Shown: in pieces, positions 18,398-27,316 of the stretch
Position numbering within the stretch: position 1 is the first letter of the stretch
Layout: each line of letters starts with the position of its first letter
Source: Paenibacillus castaneae
Lineage (GTDB): Bacteria > Bacillota > Bacilli > Paenibacillales > Paenibacillaceae
Direction of reading: 5' to 3'
Assembly: GCF_002884445.1 (NCBI RefSeq)
Contig: NZ_KZ614144.1
Coordinates: 5,692,712-5,756,711 of the forward strand
DNA: 64,000 nt
Program-made: the position numbers and the translations under genes
Notes under the pieces: generated by a model
The model's input: the letters and a program-made list of their open reading frames with translations, nothing else
What the model was told of the DNA's origin: nothing
Database searches by the model: none

Positions 18398-19864
18398 TTA
18401 CTTGTTAGCCGCTCTCCACTCGTCAAGCTGGCGCTGTGCCTCAGCCATAATTTTATCAAGACCAGCTGCTTTAAGCTTGTCATTCGCACGCTTCAGGTAA
18501 ACTTCAGGATCAACTGTTCCTGTCATTAGCGGCGCCCAAAATTCTTCTTTTACGTTTTGCACGGCAGCTATTTCTGTCGTCACCTTCGTAGGATCGAAGT
18601 TGAAGCCAAGAAGAGGTGCTTCTTTACCTGCATCATTAAACTTTTTGAACTCTTCCCACTTGTTAGCAGGATCTGTGCTGTTCAAATACGTGAGCATAAC
18701 GTTACCAAGCGAGAAGGTTGGCATGTCATAATTTTTTGCTTCAGGAAGATTTTCCATAACGTTGTCGCTCGTTTTTTTGTAGTGAACGCCCTCAATGCCT
18801 GAGTCGATCATGTTGCGAAGCACAGGATCTGTGTTTAGCAGGTTAAGGAATTCCATTGCTTTCTCCGGATACTTCGAGTTAGCTGAAATAGCTTGCATCG
18901 AACCCATAACAGACCAGTTGTAAATAAGCGCATCACTTGCAGGTGTCGATACGACTGGGTAGCCGTAGCTTGCAGACCATAGATTATCAGCAAAAGGCTG
19001 AGTCGTCGCACGATCGGAGAACCATTTGCCAGTCGTTTGAACATCTGTCATGGAATCCATCGTAGCTGCTTCCGTAGGAATGTAGCCTGCTTTATAGTAT
19101 TTGTGCATGGTATTCAAAGCTTGTTTCATTTCTGGTGTATCTAGAACGTTAACGATTTTGTAGTCCTTCGTATCAAGAGAGACAGCCATTGGCAGCTTCT
19201 CGATGATGTAGTCATAAGGCACGTTAGGCATTTGATTCTTATCAACAGCGAAAGGATATACGCCTGGTTCGTTCTCTTTGATCAATTTCAACATGGGCTC
19301 AAGGCTTTCTAGCGTAGTAGCCTTCGAAATGTCCAGCTTGTATTTATCTACATACTGCTTATTGAAGCGCCATACCTCTTGAGCAGGCAGCTCTTTGTTA
19401 GCCGGAATACCATAGTTATGGCCATCAACCTTGGAGCCTTCAAGGAATGCCGGATCAAGTGTGTCGATAATGCCTTGACCATGCTCTTTCAGCAGATCAT
19501 CGATTTGCATGAACGCGCCTTTTCTAGCGCTTTGAACGTAGTCAAACGCCCATGAAGATGTGAACATAATGTCTACTGCTTCACCGGATGCTGTCATAAC
19601 CTGCAGCTTCTGTGAATAGTCGCCCCAATCAATCATGTTCATTTTGATCGTAACGCCGATTTTCTCAGCTGTATATTTGCTTACTTCCTTCATTACTTTA
19701 TCTACATCTTTTTGAGGTGTACCAATTGTGTACCAAATTAGCTCTACTGGTTTTTCAGCAGTTCCTTCGCCTTCGTTTTTACCGCCTCCACAGGCACTAA
19801 GAACGATTGACATGACCAGCATTAGCGTTAGCGCCGGCATAAATTTTCTTTTCTTTCTAATCAT
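18398..19864 (-). CDS. Extracellular sugar-binding lipoprotein (LplA-like)
   Basis: Family 1 solute-binding protein, 488 residues. It has a positively charged N-terminus, a hydrophobic stretch and lipobox LSAC, followed by a Gly-rich linker and the binding domain. The late DUF3502-like region (NVKEEFWAPLMTGTVDPE) is typical of LplA proteins. It starts at ATG 19864 after GGGAGG and is the promoter-proximal gene of the importer-glycosidase operon. The preceding two-component genes are probably its regulators, and a cre-like site lies upstream. Confidence 0.93.
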   Translation of the reverse strand: MIRKKRKFMPALTLMLVMSIVLSACGGGKNEGEGTAEKPVELIWYTIGTPQKDVDKVMKEVSKYTAEKIGVTIKMNMIDWGDYSQKLQVMTASGEAVDIMFTSSWAFDYVQSARKGAFMQIDDLLKEHGQGIIDTLDPAFLEGSKVDGHNYGIPANKELPAQEVWRFNKQYVDKYKLDISKATTLESLEPMLKLIKENEPGVYPFAVDKNQMPNVPYDYIIEKLPMAVSLDTKDYKIVNVLDTPEMKQALNTMHKYYKAGYIPTEAATMDSMTDVQTTGKWFSDRATTQPFADNLWSASYGYPVVSTPASDALIYNWSVMGSMQAISANSKYPEKAMEFLNLLNTDPVLRNMIDSGIEGVHYKKTSDNVMENLPEAKNYDMPTFSLGNVMLTYLNSTDPANKWEEFKKFNDAGKEAPLLGFNFDPTKVTTEIAAVQNVKEEFWAPLMTGTVDPEVYLKRANDKLKAAGLDKIMAEAQRQLDEWRAANK

Positions 19865-19983
19865 TTTGTATATCCTCCCTAGATGTTGTTGCGAAGCACT
19901 ATCCTACTGCATAAACATGCGCTTACTTTATTGCTTAGCCCTGATTTCTGTTGTGTTGAAGGGGCTAATATAAAAATAACGGA

Positions 19984-19997
19984 TGTAACGGTTTTCA
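19984..19997 (-). promoter_or_regulatory. cre-like operator (CcpA) upstream of the sugar-binding gene
   Basis: TGAAAACCGTTACA on the minus strand differs at one position from the CcpA consensus TGWAANCGNTNWCA. It lies about 120 bp upstream of the binding-protein start, a place where it could repress the operon when better sugars are present. Binding is inferred. Confidence 0.45.
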
Positions 19998-20040
19998 TAT
20001 AGTCGACAAACTAAAGGTATGGTGTACAAATTAAAGAAAA

Positions 20041-20075
20041 AAGGACTGCTCTATCTTGCATTAGAGTAGTCCCTT
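20041..20075 (-). terminator. Terminator of the two-component pair
   Basis: AAGGACTGCTCT (20041) pairs with AGAGTAGTCCCTT (20063). On the minus strand the stem is followed by TTTTTTC. It overlaps the last codons of the response regulator and separates it from the sugar importer operon. Confidence 0.75.
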
Positions 20076-21581
20076 GTAATCTGTAGGAGAAATGCCAACA
20101 TATTTCTTAAATTGTTTGTAGAAATAGCCGCTTTCCCAGTAACCAACCTGCGTGGCAATTTCCTGTACTTTTAATTGCGTTTCCTTCAGCATGACCTTTG
20201 CCTTTTCGATTCGATATTTATTGATATACTCCGTAAACGTTTCATTCGTTTCCTTCTGAAACAGATGACCAAGATAAACGGGATGGATATTATATTGCTG
20301 GCTGAGCAATTTTAATGACAGCGGCTGTGCATAGTTTTCATGAATATAGCCCAGCAGGAGCTGAATAATCGGGCTCTTCACATCGGACATTAGCGATTCA
20401 ACTGTTAACGTCGCTGCTTCTTTGACGACTGCAGCTAAGCCTTCAATCGTATCAACCTGCATAATCTGCACGAAGCCCGCTTTGTACAGCTCGGGCTGAT
20501 CGGCTTGCTTGATCTCTTTGAGCTCCATTTTGAATCGAATCATCATCTCAATCGCCATGTTTTGAATATACGCCGGCGTAACTCCCTCGAGTGTCTGATA
20601 AGCCCCAAATTCAGCATCGATCGCCGCATGAAGAGCTTCCAGATCCTTTGCCTTAATCAGCTTTGAGTATGTCGACCAGTTAAGTGGCTGAGCTGCTATA
20701 TTCCCAATGTTGTTCTTCTCCGTAAGCGAGACATAATCTAATATTGCCGGTTCATCCAGCAGCAAAAAATATTCCTGCGCTTTCTTCGCGTGAGCATAGC
20801 TTCGAGGTGCATCCTCACCAATCGCCTCCACACTGCCAATCGAAGTTCGCATACGGCTGGGAGCCAACCGTTTCTGCATATTTTCAAGCATATGAATCGC
20901 TTTTTCTTTACCTTGAACTTTATCCTCAAGCATAAAAACAATAACTAAATCACCATCGATGTCTACAAAGGGCAGCATTGACGGATCTTGAACCGCAAGC
21001 CGCTGTACCGCCTCGTAGGATGAATCTAATTGGCTTTCTGTCCGGAGTATAGCGGTAATGAGATAGGGGGCATCCATTCGAATGTCCAGCATGTCCATCC
21101 GCTCATTCAGCTCATTAGGCGCAATTCGTCCGGTTAACCAGCGATACAATATATTATCCCTTAAAATCCGAATATCATAATCACTAAATAATCGATTCGG
21201 TCTCGTCATATTCAGCTTATCAATCGTATTAGCAAGCGTTTCCTGCAGCTCGTCGATATTAATCGGCTTAAGCAAATAATTTTCCACGCCAAGCTTTAGT
21301 CCGGTCTTAATGTAGTCAAATTCATTGTATCCACTCAAAATAATAATCTTCAAATCCGGCTGCAGCTTCCTTGCTTCGCGGATCAAGGTCAAGCCATCCA
21401 TCACGGGCATAGAAATATCCGTCAACAATATTTCTGGGACACACTCTTTAATGGCGACAAGCGCATCCATCCCATTCTCTGCTGAACCAACAATTTCAAG
21501 CCCAAATGCTGACCAATCGATAATATCGTACAAGCCCTCGATAATGAACGGCTCGTCATCTACAATAAATACTCTATACAT
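20061..21581 (-). CDS. Response regulator with AraC-type DNA-binding domain (YesN-like)
   Basis: Cytoplasmic transcription activator of about 506 residues. The N-terminal receiver domain (MYRVFIVDDEPFI, phosphoacceptor Asp in LLTDISMPVMDG, Lys in LLKPINIDEL) is followed by a roughly 280-residue linker. Two helix-turn-helix motifs form the C-terminal AraC domain (LKLLSQQYNIHPVYLGHLFQ and VQEIATQVGYWESGYFYKQF). The start is ATG 21581 after GGAGGAG; an ORF extension to 21629 lies inside the kinase gene. It overlaps the kinase stop by 8 bp. Such YesMN pairs usually control the adjacent CUT1 importer, here the mannoside operon. Confidence 0.92.
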   Translation of the reverse strand: MYRVFIVDDEPFIIEGLYDIIDWSAFGLEIVGSAENGMDALVAIKECVPEILLTDISMPVMDGLTLIREARKLQPDLKIIILSGYNEFDYIKTGLKLGVENYLLKPINIDELQETLANTIDKLNMTRPNRLFSDYDIRILRDNILYRWLTGRIAPNELNERMDMLDIRMDAPYLITAILRTESQLDSSYEAVQRLAVQDPSMLPFVDIDGDLVIVFMLEDKVQGKEKAIHMLENMQKRLAPSRMRTSIGSVEAIGEDAPRSYAHAKKAQEYFLLLDEPAILDYVSLTEKNNIGNIAAQPLNWSTYSKLIKAKDLEALHAAIDAEFGAYQTLEGVTPAYIQNMAIEMMIRFKMELKEIKQADQPELYKAGFVQIMQVDTIEGLAAVVKEAATLTVESLMSDVKSPIIQLLLGYIHENYAQPLSLKLLSQQYNIHPVYLGHLFQKETNETFTEYINKYRIEKAKVMLKETQLKVQEIATQVGYWESGYFYKQFKKYVGISPTDYKGLL

Positions 21582-23391
21582 GCAGTGCCTCCTCCTGAGC
21601 TGGAAACTCGATCGACACAATCGTTCCAATCCCTGGTGTGCTATCTATTTCAAGGCCGTAATCCGTTCCATAGAGAAGCTTCAATCTCTCATGCACACTG
21701 CGTAATCCAAAGGAGTCACCAGCTTCCTCCCCAGAGTCTAGCGACTTGCGAATCCATTCCAGCCGTTCTTCCGTTATCCCTATGCCGTTATCTTCAGCTT
21801 GAATACGAACTCGGCCTTCCCGCTCCAATACACTTATCCGGATATGATTATCCAATTTGCGAGGCTGGAGACCGTGCACAACGTAGTTTTCTATAATCGG
21901 CTGCAGTGCCATCCGCATTATTTTTTTGCCTGCCAAACGCTCGTCGCATACGATTTCGTAGGATAGCTTGTCCTTGTAACGGATACGAAAGAGCTCCAAA
22001 TAAAGACGTGACGTCTCAAGCTCATCCTTGAGCGTATTTTCACTCTTTGTCTGCATGAAGCTTTTGAATAACACCGACAAGCTATAAATCATTTCTCCTA
22101 CATCCTTCGCCCCCTGCGATACGGCCCTCATGCGGATCACTTCTAAAGTATTATATAGAAAGTGGGGGTTTACCCTTGCTTGCAAAGCAGCAAGCTCTGA
22201 ATGCTTTTGCTTAATTTCTGCTTTATATACGCTGTCGATGTATCTCGTTAGCTCGCCCAGCATATCATTGAAGCTTCTGGAAATTTGTCCGAGCTCATCT
22301 TCTTTTTCATCTTGAATGCGCACGGACAAATCGCCACTTTTCACTTTTCGCATTACCCGGATAATTTTATTGGTTCGTTTGGCATAATTGCTTACAACCA
22401 GAATCAACAGAAAAAGCACCAGTACGATACAAATCACACTAATCAATATAATGGTGCGCTTCAGCCCTTTATATGCAGCAGCGACCTCTGCCTTCGGAGC
22501 AACGCCAACGACCAGATAGCCTGCTTCTTTTTGAGTCAGCGTCGTCACATACGATTCCTGTTCCAGCATCGCCGTATCATACAAGGAATTAATTTTATCC
22601 GCATAGGGATATCGAGCCCCATAATAGCGGTCGGATGAGTCAAACAGCACTTCACCCGTTTGTCCCAAAACGAGAATATATCCCTTTAATTGCCCTGTGT
22701 AGCTCTCCAATTCCTTCTTAATAGGTTCCGAATTAAAATAAACGAGCAGCTGCCCCAAATTTTTTAACGTATTCTTGTCCGTTATTGGTACGCGCACAGC
22801 ATAGAGCTTAGGTTCCTGCTGATTAATGGCATTGCGTACCCAAGCATTCGGCACCGATACCCTATTATTCTCTAGCGCCATAGCATCAGGTATATAAGAG
22901 TGTGAGGCGTTAGCTGGTATTAATTTGTTTACATGTCCTTGCTTGTATACATATAAGAACTGCTGTTCCGAGCTGTATAGCAGCAAATTTTCGATATCCG
23001 TATCGTTTTCCAGCTTACTCTCAAAATAAGCAAGCCCCTTTGGCATATCTACATTGGTCTCATCGGCATACTGATCCAATTGATATCTCATGTAATCCTC
23101 AAATGGATTTTGCAGAAAGTAGGAAAGCTGGAGCGATAACGAATCATTCCGGTATACATCCAGCATAATCGATTGTACGGAATCATATTTGCGGGTCATA
23201 TAGCTGTTTACACTATCCATCGCTTTTTTCTGGGTTTCAAGCTCATTGCGGACAATCGATTCCGACATCATATTGAACATAAAATAAGAAAGGCCCACAA
23301 TCGTCGCCGTTGTGATCAGTGTGAACAACAAAATCATTTTCATAAACAGATTATTTTTCACAAAATTTTCATACAAGCTTCTTACCTTCAA
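21574..23391 (-). CDS. Membrane sensor histidine kinase (YesM-like)
   Basis: About 605 residues. The frame opens at ATG 23409, but an AAAGGAG lies inside its first codons six bases before TTG 23391, so TTG is the likelier start. It has two transmembrane segments (around residues 15-35 and 300-325) enclosing an extracellular Cache-like sensor, then HAMP (RVMRKVKSGDLSVRI), a His_kinase domain (LQARVNPHFLYNTLEVI, phospho-His in PHFLYN) and HATPase (EDNGIGI). It phosphorylates the response regulator whose gene overlaps its 3' end and probably senses a glycan ligand directly or through the binding protein. Confidence 0.92.
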   Translation of the reverse strand: MKVRSLYENFVKNNLFMKMILLFTLITTATIVGLSYFMFNMMSESIVRNELETQKKAMDSVNSYMTRKYDSVQSIMLDVYRNDSLSLQLSYFLQNPFEDYMRYQLDQYADETNVDMPKGLAYFESKLENDTDIENLLLYSSEQQFLYVYKQGHVNKLIPANASHSYIPDAMALENNRVSVPNAWVRNAINQQEPKLYAVRVPITDKNTLKNLGQLLVYFNSEPIKKELESYTGQLKGYILVLGQTGEVLFDSSDRYYGARYPYADKINSLYDTAMLEQESYVTTLTQKEAGYLVVGVAPKAEVAAAYKGLKRTIILISVICIVLVLFLLILVVSNYAKRTNKIIRVMRKVKSGDLSVRIQDEKEDELGQISRSFNDMLGELTRYIDSVYKAEIKQKHSELAALQARVNPHFLYNTLEVIRMRAVSQGAKDVGEMIYSLSVLFKSFMQTKSENTLKDELETSRLYLELFRIRYKDKLSYEIVCDERLAGKKIMRMALQPIIENYVVHGLQPRKLDNHIRISVLEREGRVRIQAEDNGIGITEERLEWIRKSLDSGEEAGDSFGLRSVHERLKLLYGTDYGLEIDSTPGIGTIVSIEFPAQEEALHV

Positions 23392-23409
23392 GATAGGCTC
23401 CTTTCCCAT

Positions 23410-23658
23410 GCATGATCGGAAAGATCAGAGAACATGATGTGTGATACAACTTTTAATAATACTTCAGCAAGCTTAAGGGACACAAGTTCGTCTCGCTTAG
23501 CGGTTCCCAGCGTGCCGTTATCTCAAGGATGGCTTTGCCTTATATTATGAATGAGATCGTTCGTTAGAAAGTGCTGCATTACAGCAAAAAACTCGAACGC
23601 TGTGCTTCCTTAACTACCTTACGGACACTGATTCTGCTATCTGCAAAAAAGGAAAAAA
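23410..23658. other. Gene-free leader upstream of the sensor kinase
   Basis: No convincing ORF. The stretch upstream of the kinase start should hold its promoter, but no clear -35/-10 pair could be fixed by eye. Confidence 0.3.
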
Positions 23659-23705
23659 AAGACTGGAGCATCTGTCAGTGTTCATCTGATAGATTGTCCA
23701 GTCTT
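23659..23705 (-). terminator. Rho-independent terminator after the GH101-like remnant
   Basis: AAGACTGGA (23659) pairs with TCCAGTCTT (23697). The inner bases can extend the stem, and on the minus strand a run of eight T residues follows. It shows that the remnant upstream was once a 3' gene end. Confidence 0.85.
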
Positions 23706-23786
23706 ATAACCAGTTGATTGGAATCCACCGCGGCAGTGGAAGACCATTACTCAGTACCATGCGAAAAACTAAACCTTTTAATCAAA

Positions 23787-24191
23787 TTAATCTAGTTCAT
23801 TTATTTCAATCACAGTTTCCTTGCCGTCCTGAAGTATGACTGCAGTATGCGGTTTGATTCCCTCGTATGTTTGGCTACCGAAATTTGCTGTGACCGATAA
23901 ATTTTCGCCAAATGTGGTCTTTTGGACAAGCCGATCCGATGTTAAAACTTCGAAATTCGTCATTTGCTGCTTTAAAGCGGCTTGCTGGAAAAGTTGCCAT
24001 GTTTTCATATTTTGCACAATGTCTTGTTTTCGTTCTTTCCATGTAGCTGCATCTAAGTGGAACAGTAGAGGTGTGTTGTAGAGATATTCTTTTAATCTGC
24101 GTTCCCCCGTCTGACCTTTCATTTTATAGCTATCCCACTCCCAATGATGAGTAGTAATCACTGAATCATTGTAAACCAATTTGAAAAGCAT
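23787..24191 (-). pseudogene. C-terminal remnant of a GH101/GH129-type glycosidase
   Basis: An open frame of about 135 residues that resembles the end of a much larger enzyme: LVYNDSVITTHHWEWDSYK, NTPLLFHLD, SDRLVQKTTFGEN and VTANFG match the order seen in endo-alpha-N-acetylgalactosaminidase-type (GH101/GH129) proteins. The frame opens formally at ATG 24251, but that lies within the terminator of the next gene, so the 5' part has been deleted. A strong terminator remains downstream. Family assignment is from memory of the motif order. Not expected to be functional. Confidence 0.55.
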
Positions 24192-24221
24192 AACTGATTT
24201 TTCCTTCGTTGAAAATGAAAA

Positions 24222-24264
24222 AGCACGAGGTGAATTGGTTAAATAATCCAATTCCCCTCGTGCT
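24222..24264 (-). terminator. Terminator of the AraC/GyrI regulator gene
   Basis: AGCACGAGG at 24222 and CCCTCGTGCT at 24255 form the stem, extended inward by TGAATTGG and CCAATTCC. On the minus strand it is followed by TTTTTCATTTTC. Confidence 0.8.
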
Positions 24265-24336
24265 GGTTTATCGTTATTGTTCTTTACAACCGTTTATACT
24301 TTGTCCGTCAGACGTTCAGGTAACCGAGCTTCTTTT

Positions 24337-25197
24337 TTATTTCTTTACAATCGGAATCCATACCTCACATCGATAATGTTCGGACATCGTATCTCCAGGT
24401 GGATAAAGTTCTAAATCGGGTCCTTCGGCCTGCTCATATCCCGTAGTCGGGAACCATTCCTGGTAGATGCGGCCCCAGACTTCTTGAATCGCTCCGGGCA
24501 TCGGACCTGTGGACGTAAACACAGCCCACGTAGCTGCAGGAATCTGTATGAATTCAAACCCGCTGTCGGACAATGTCGCATCCGTCTCTACCGCAATTGC
24601 GTATTTAAAAACCTCACCATCCTGCTGCGCATCATAGCAGAGTCCCAGCATATCTTCCGTTTTTCCTAAGGCAGCAATTTTTCCCACAGTTCCGTCCGCT
24701 TGACTATCTCGCCAAAACTTCGGAATCTCCGTTGAATTCTCTCCCTCTATAGTCGATGTTCGGATCGATTTGCCTATGACGGTGAACTCATCTTTTTGCA
24801 CAATTCTGTAGTCCATTTCTTTATCTCCCTTCAGTGATAGGTGGAAGGAGATGCGAGGAAAGGCCTTCAGTTGAACGCCGAGATTCCGTGCGTCGGAGGG
24901 CGAAATGCCATGCAGCTTGCGGAACGCCTTGGAGAACGACTCGGGTGAATCGTAACAATATTTCATGGCAACATCAATCACCTTCGGACCGGACAGCGCA
25001 AGCTCTTGAGCCGCCAAGGTCAAACGTCGTTTCCGTACGTACTCGGCCACAGTCATGCCCGTCAGCATAAAAAACATTCGCTGAAAATGATAGGGGGACG
25101 AGTATGCTGCCTTCGCAAGCTCCGTGACATCTAACGGCTCCTCCATCTTCGCCTCCATCAAGTCGAGCGCCGACATCATTCGATTCAGCCATTCCAT
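24337..25197 (-). CDS. AraC-family regulator with GyrI-like effector domain
   Basis: About 286 residues. An N-terminal double helix-turn-helix of the AraC type (LAKAAYSSPYHFQRMFFMLT and DVAMKYCYDSPESFSKAFRK) is followed by a C-terminal GyrI/Rob-type small-molecule binding domain (residues 130-286). TTG 25203 is possible, but GGAG is eight bases from ATG 25197, which is preferred. Proteins of this layout often respond to cationic drugs and activate efflux or detoxification genes. No such gene lies next to it, so the target is unknown. Confidence 0.9.
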   Translation of the reverse strand: MEWLNRMMSALDLMEAKMEEPLDVTELAKAAYSSPYHFQRMFFMLTGMTVAEYVRKRRLTLAAQELALSGPKVIDVAMKYCYDSPESFSKAFRKLHGISPSDARNLGVQLKAFPRISFHLSLKGDKEMDYRIVQKDEFTVIGKSIRTSTIEGENSTEIPKFWRDSQADGTVGKIAALGKTEDMLGLCYDAQQDGEVFKYAIAVETDATLSDSGFEFIQIPAATWAVFTSTGPMPGAIQEVWGRIYQEWFPTTGYEQAEGPDLELYPPGDTMSEHYRCEVWIPIVKK

Positions 25198-25255
25198 TCG
25201 CAAAACTCCTTTCTAAAAACATGGTATCACGGCTAGGTATAACGTACCTGTCATT

Positions 25256-25420
25256 GTCTGCGATCGTATGACAGACGCTGAACATTTATTTCATGAGGGA
25301 GCTAATAACGGAACGTTTACCGTGCCGAACGGAAGGCTGTATCGCGACCATTTTACCCGCTACTGCGGACAAGACAGGAGGGACATGTATGCCCTGCCAG
25401 CAACCGCTTCCTCCTCTTAG
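25256..25420 (+). other. Unassigned open stretch between regulator and GH32 gene
   Basis: In the 370-bp gap a plus-strand frame of about 53 codons (CDRMTDAEHLFHEGANNG onward, ending in TAG at 25420) reads like coding sequence but has no proper start. It is not recognised and may be a decayed gene fragment. Confidence 0.25.
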
Positions 25421-25479
25421 TCCGAATGATTTATCCTCCTACTTGCTTAATGACGCTTCCACAGATTGATTCTACATTT

Positions 25480-25529
25480 AAACAGCGGCTTATCCGGACG
25501 TAATAGAATCTACCGGTAAGCCGCTGTTT
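25480..25529 (-). terminator. Terminator of the GH32 gene
   Basis: AAACAGCGGCTTA (25480) pairs perfectly with TAAGCCGCTGTTT (25517). On the minus strand the stem is followed by AAATG rather than a long T-run, so efficiency is uncertain. Confidence 0.65.
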
Positions 25530-25569
25530 GTTATTGCGATAGCCCTATGCATCTCATAGTAGCTATCGA

Positions 25570-26973
25570 CTATTTCTTTTCGCTACGAATTTCCGCTTCC
25601 TTCATCTCCCAGACTTCTATTTTGGAGACGACCATGTCGCCGCTCGAACGAAGCTCGATGCCGTCGCTGCCATCCAAGGAAGGATAGATTCTCGCCGAAA
25701 GGCATGTTTCATCATCGACAAAAACTTCGACGATCGATTGATCCGCGAAAATTCGCAGCCTCAGCGGCTCAGCTTCATCTGCGGGCGGCAAATCCCCCTT
25801 TACCGGCGATTTATGTACATTCGGGAACAAGCTTGAATTTGAACGGTCGATGACGATCGCATTCGTCGCCAAATCCAAGCACACGTCCGTATTCTCCCGA
25901 CCGCACGCTGTAGCAAATATGGAAACGATCAATTTACCCGTCCCTGCGGTCCGTCTATCGATTTCCACCAAACACTCGAAGGACGTCGAATTCACGCCCG
26001 TATTCATCGGAGCTTGCCCGACGCTAACGTCTGCAAAGCTTCGGCTCTCGCCCCTCAGCGTCTCCAGCTCGGGAACCGGCGACATCGCGAGCGCGCCATT
26101 TGGCTTGAGGTTGACAAGACGCGGCAACGCCAGCATCCCCGCCCATTCCAAGCTTGCCGGGAAATCCTCTCCTCTTCCTTCCGGAACCCAACCGAGCAGA
26201 ATGCGACGACCCTTCTCGTCAACGAAGCCCGTTGAGGCATAATAGCCTTCCCAGCCGCTGAAGTCGACGGTGCCATGCCTCAGCACATCCGTCAATCTAT
26301 TCTCACTTATTGTTCCAGAAACATAGCGAACCGGTCCGCTCGGAGAATAGAACAGAACGGCCTTATCTCCAAAGCGGAACAGATGCGGACACTCCCAGAT
26401 TGACTCGTCTCCCTGATGGAAAATCCCCTTGAAGCTCCAATTTTCCAAATCGTCGGAATGATAAATCAAACTGCAGCCTCTGTCACCCTCTGTGCCTCCT
26501 AGCAGCATGCGCCATCCGTCTTGCTCTTTCCAGATGTAAGGGTCTCTCCATTCCGTAATCCGAAGCTCTCCGTGCAGCTCCGCGGTTAATACGGGATTGA
26601 TGTCCGGCTTGCGCCAATTTCGCAAGTCTTTTCCTTTGGCCGTCCACTGCTGTGCGCCACTCGTCGGGTTCCGTTCTCCTTCCCCGATGCTCGTATAAAA
26701 CAATGTCACATCGTCGTCGTTTACGACCGAGCAACCCGAGAAACAATGCAGCTCTCCGAGCTCGCGTGAAGGGGCGAGCGCAACCGGCAAATGCGTCCAG
26801 TTCACCAGGTCGAGGCTTTTGGCATGTCCCCAGTGGATATCGCCCCATTCCGGCGCAGAAGGATTGTGCTGGTAAAACAAATGATATTCGCCGCCCGATT
26901 GGAAAGGGCCGTTGGGGTCATTCATCCAATTGCGCGGCGGCGTTAAGTGATACCTCGGTCTGTAACGATCCAA
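25570..26973 (-). CDS. Glycoside hydrolase family 32 (sucrose-6-phosphate hydrolase / fructosidase)
   Basis: Hydrolyses beta-fructosides, probably sucrose or its 6-phosphate, in the cytoplasm (no signal peptide). Numbered from TTG 26973, the family box NWMNDPNG holds nucleophile Asp19. EWRDPYIW and IWECPHLF carry the transition-state Asp and the acid/base Glu. A C-terminal beta-sandwich (ADQSIVEVFVDD) completes the fold, about 467 residues. An ATG at 27057 would add 28 basic residues but has a poor ribosome site, whereas AAAAGGAG stands eight bases before the TTG. No sucrose transporter or fructokinase is nearby, and its codons appear more GC-rich than those of its neighbours. Confidence 0.9.
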   Translation of the reverse strand: MDRYRPRYHLTPPRNWMNDPNGPFQSGGEYHLFYQHNPSAPEWGDIHWGHAKSLDLVNWTHLPVALAPSRELGELHCFSGCSVVNDDDVTLFYTSIGEGERNPTSGAQQWTAKGKDLRNWRKPDINPVLTAELHGELRITEWRDPYIWKEQDGWRMLLGGTEGDRGCSLIYHSDDLENWSFKGIFHQGDESIWECPHLFRFGDKAVLFYSPSGPVRYVSGTISENRLTDVLRHGTVDFSGWEGYYASTGFVDEKGRRILLGWVPEGRGEDFPASLEWAGMLALPRLVNLKPNGALAMSPVPELETLRGESRSFADVSVGQAPMNTGVNSTSFECLVEIDRRTAGTGKLIVSIFATACGRENTDVCLDLATNAIVIDRSNSSLFPNVHKSPVKGDLPPADEAEPLRLRIFADQSIVEVFVDDETCLSARIYPSLDGSDGIELRSSGDMVVSKIEVWEMKEAEIRSEKK

Positions 26974-27247
26974 CTTCTTCACTCCTTTTGTTTCCGTCCT
27001 CCAACCGTCGAGAAAGCCCTTTTCTCTTGTTCGAACGCGCGGGGAAACGGTTTTCATTATCGCTTCGACACTTCATCTGTAACCCTGATAAATGTATTTA
27101 AATCGTCATTCTGCTACATTTCATTCGATTATCTGCTCCAATCATTCTCCAGATGGCACAGGATACATTTAAGAGATTCGTTCTGAATAATTACGCCTTT
27201 ATCAAGATACAAAGCAGGAATATGTTTCCCTAAACAATTTTAAGATC

Positions 27248-27276
27248 TGCATGAATCTAGTAATTGCTGGTATAAT
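27248..27276 (+). promoter_or_regulatory. Extended -10 promoter of the amidase gene
   Basis: TGGTATAAT at 27268-27276 is an extended -10 box (TGnTATAAT). No good -35 is seen at the usual distance. It lies 41 bp upstream of the start codon and fits SigA. Confidence 0.5.
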
Positions 27277-27316
27277 AGTAGACCTACATAACCTATGAAT
27301 ACTAAAGGAGACTTGT

